Shown in pieces: positions 50,770 through 51,396 of a stretch of 51,396 nt of DNA (positions are counted from its first letter, which is position 1; every line of letters starts with the position of its first letter). The stretch is from Clostridia bacterium (lineage in GTDB: Bacteria; Bacillota; Clostridia; TANB77; CAG-508), in the NCBI GenBank assembly GCA_017625035.1, contig JAGALX010000035.1:1-51396 (forward strand), given 5' to 3'. Position numbers and translations under genes: made by a program. Under the pieces are notes generated by a model. That model saw nothing but the letters and a program-made list of their open reading frames with translations, did no database searches and was not told the DNA's origin.

Positions 50770-51396
50770 TTGAGACAAATTCCATATGGAGAGGCAAATT
50801 TCGAAACAATAAGAAAAGAAAATTGGATATATGTAGACAAAACAATGTATATTGAAAAATTAGAGCAAAATCCAGATAGAAGAAAAGCAATATATCTACG
50901 CCCACGAAGATTTGGAAAAAGTTTATTCACAAGTATGTTAACAAACTACTATTCAGTTGATACTGCAAATAAATTTGAAACATTATTTAAAGGATTATAT
51001 ATTTATGACAATCCAACACCAAATAAAAATAACTACTATGTATTAAATTTTAACTTTTCAGGAATGACAATAGTAGGAGATAATTTAATAGAAAAAGGAA
51101 AAGAAGCATTTAATAATAAAGTAAAAAATGGAATAGAAGATTTTATTAATAGATATAAATTAAACATAAAAGTAAGAGGAAATGAAGCATCAGTAGTATT
51201 AGCAAATTTGTTAACTGATTTTAAAAATTTAGATTTACCAAATAAAATTTATATTATAATAGACGAATATGACAATTTCACAAATGCAATATTAAAAGGA
51301 GATGCAAAAGACTTTTTAGATTTAGTAAATCGAAATGGATATGTAAGAGCATTTTACGAAGTAATAAAAGAAAAAATAGAAACAGGACCAGTCGAA
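50770..51396 (+). CDS. AAA-ATPase-like protein (PF09820 type), 3' end outside the window
   Basis: 209 codons are visible from TTG 50770, nine to ten bases after AAAGGAG (GTG 50761 lies too close). IPYGEANFETIRKENWIYVDKT is the family N-terminus, Walker A LRPRRFGKSLF, Walker B IYIIIDEYDNF. Full-length members (500-580 residues) end in a PD-(D/E)XK-like domain, which would lie beyond the window. They are abundant, strain-variable proteins of gut Clostridia and Bacteroidetes with unknown function. Confidence 0.85.
   Translation, partial: MRQIPYGEANFETIRKENWIYVDKTMYIEKLEQNPDRRKAIYLRPRRFGKSLFTSMLTNYYSVDTANKFETLFKGLYIYDNPTPNKNNYYVLNFNFSGMTIVGDNLIEKGKEAFNNKVKNGIEDFINRYKLNIKVRGNEASVVLANLLTDFKNLDLPNKIYIIIDEYDNFTNAILKGDAKDFLDLVNRNGYVRAFYEVIKEKIETGPVE

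Noticed and set aside
1..51396. CRISPR arrays, tRNA or rRNA genes
   Set aside because: I read through for regularly spaced repeats and for TPsiC/CCA-type ends and found none.

Overview
The window reads as the chromosome of a low-GC, Gram-positive Clostridia-type bacterium. The evidence is AT-rich coding sequence, strong AGGAGG-type ribosome binding sites with frequent TTG/GTG starts, a T-box leader, a tetrahydrofolate (THF) riboswitch, a class 1B PyrD/PyrK pair, RbgA and mini-RNase III. I cannot name the species. I see no rRNA, tRNA or CRISPR array.

Region 1 (1-5.3 kb) is the end of an integrative mobile element. It holds a possible insertion-sequence tail, a structured GC-richer stretch ending in a terminator-like hairpin, a MazF-type toxin gene with small companions, and three overlapping serine recombinase genes. 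The first recombinase is only a catalytic domain and has Ala where the nucleophilic Ser should be.

Region 2 (5.35-14.1 kb) is core chromosome: rbgA, mrnC, a vanW-like and dacF-like pair on the minus strand, then pyrC-pyrK-pyrD-pyrF-pyrE. After pyrE comes a 76-residue protein matching only the zinc domain of PyrI, the aspartate carbamoyltransferase regulatory chain.

Region 3 (14.1-31.3 kb) is an accessory zone of mostly single genes mixed with gene scraps and repeats. It holds an APH(2'')-like aminoglycoside phosphotransferase, a DUF4143 ATPase plus an RNA ligase, a T-box controlled aspartyl-tRNA synthetase of the archaeal type, a small RNA, a duplicated terminator-promoter module, HD, PHP, Nudix, GNAT and SDR proteins, a YhcG-type nuclease with three decayed relatives, and an N-formylglutamate amidohydrolase-like protein.

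Region 4 (31.4-35.6 kb) is a folate uptake and retention operon: THF riboswitch, folT, folC, one ECF ATPase, one ECF-T protein, then a DUF1287 protein.

Region 5 (35.6-51.4 kb) holds two Fic-domain proteins flanking a four-way-junction RNA, further accessory enzymes, a MATE/DUF4143 chimeric pseudogene, a membrane and protease cluster (XRE regulator, two CPBP proteins, a DUF3267 zincin), a two-component plus ABC transporter operon of bacitracin/lantibiotic-resistance type, a HAM1-like NTPase with an orphan 365-residue protein, and the start of an AAA-ATPase running off the window.

The strongest leads are the natural stand-alone PyrI zinc domain, the APH(2'') homologue, the three unassigned structured RNAs, and the operator-controlled ATPase/RNA-ligase pair.
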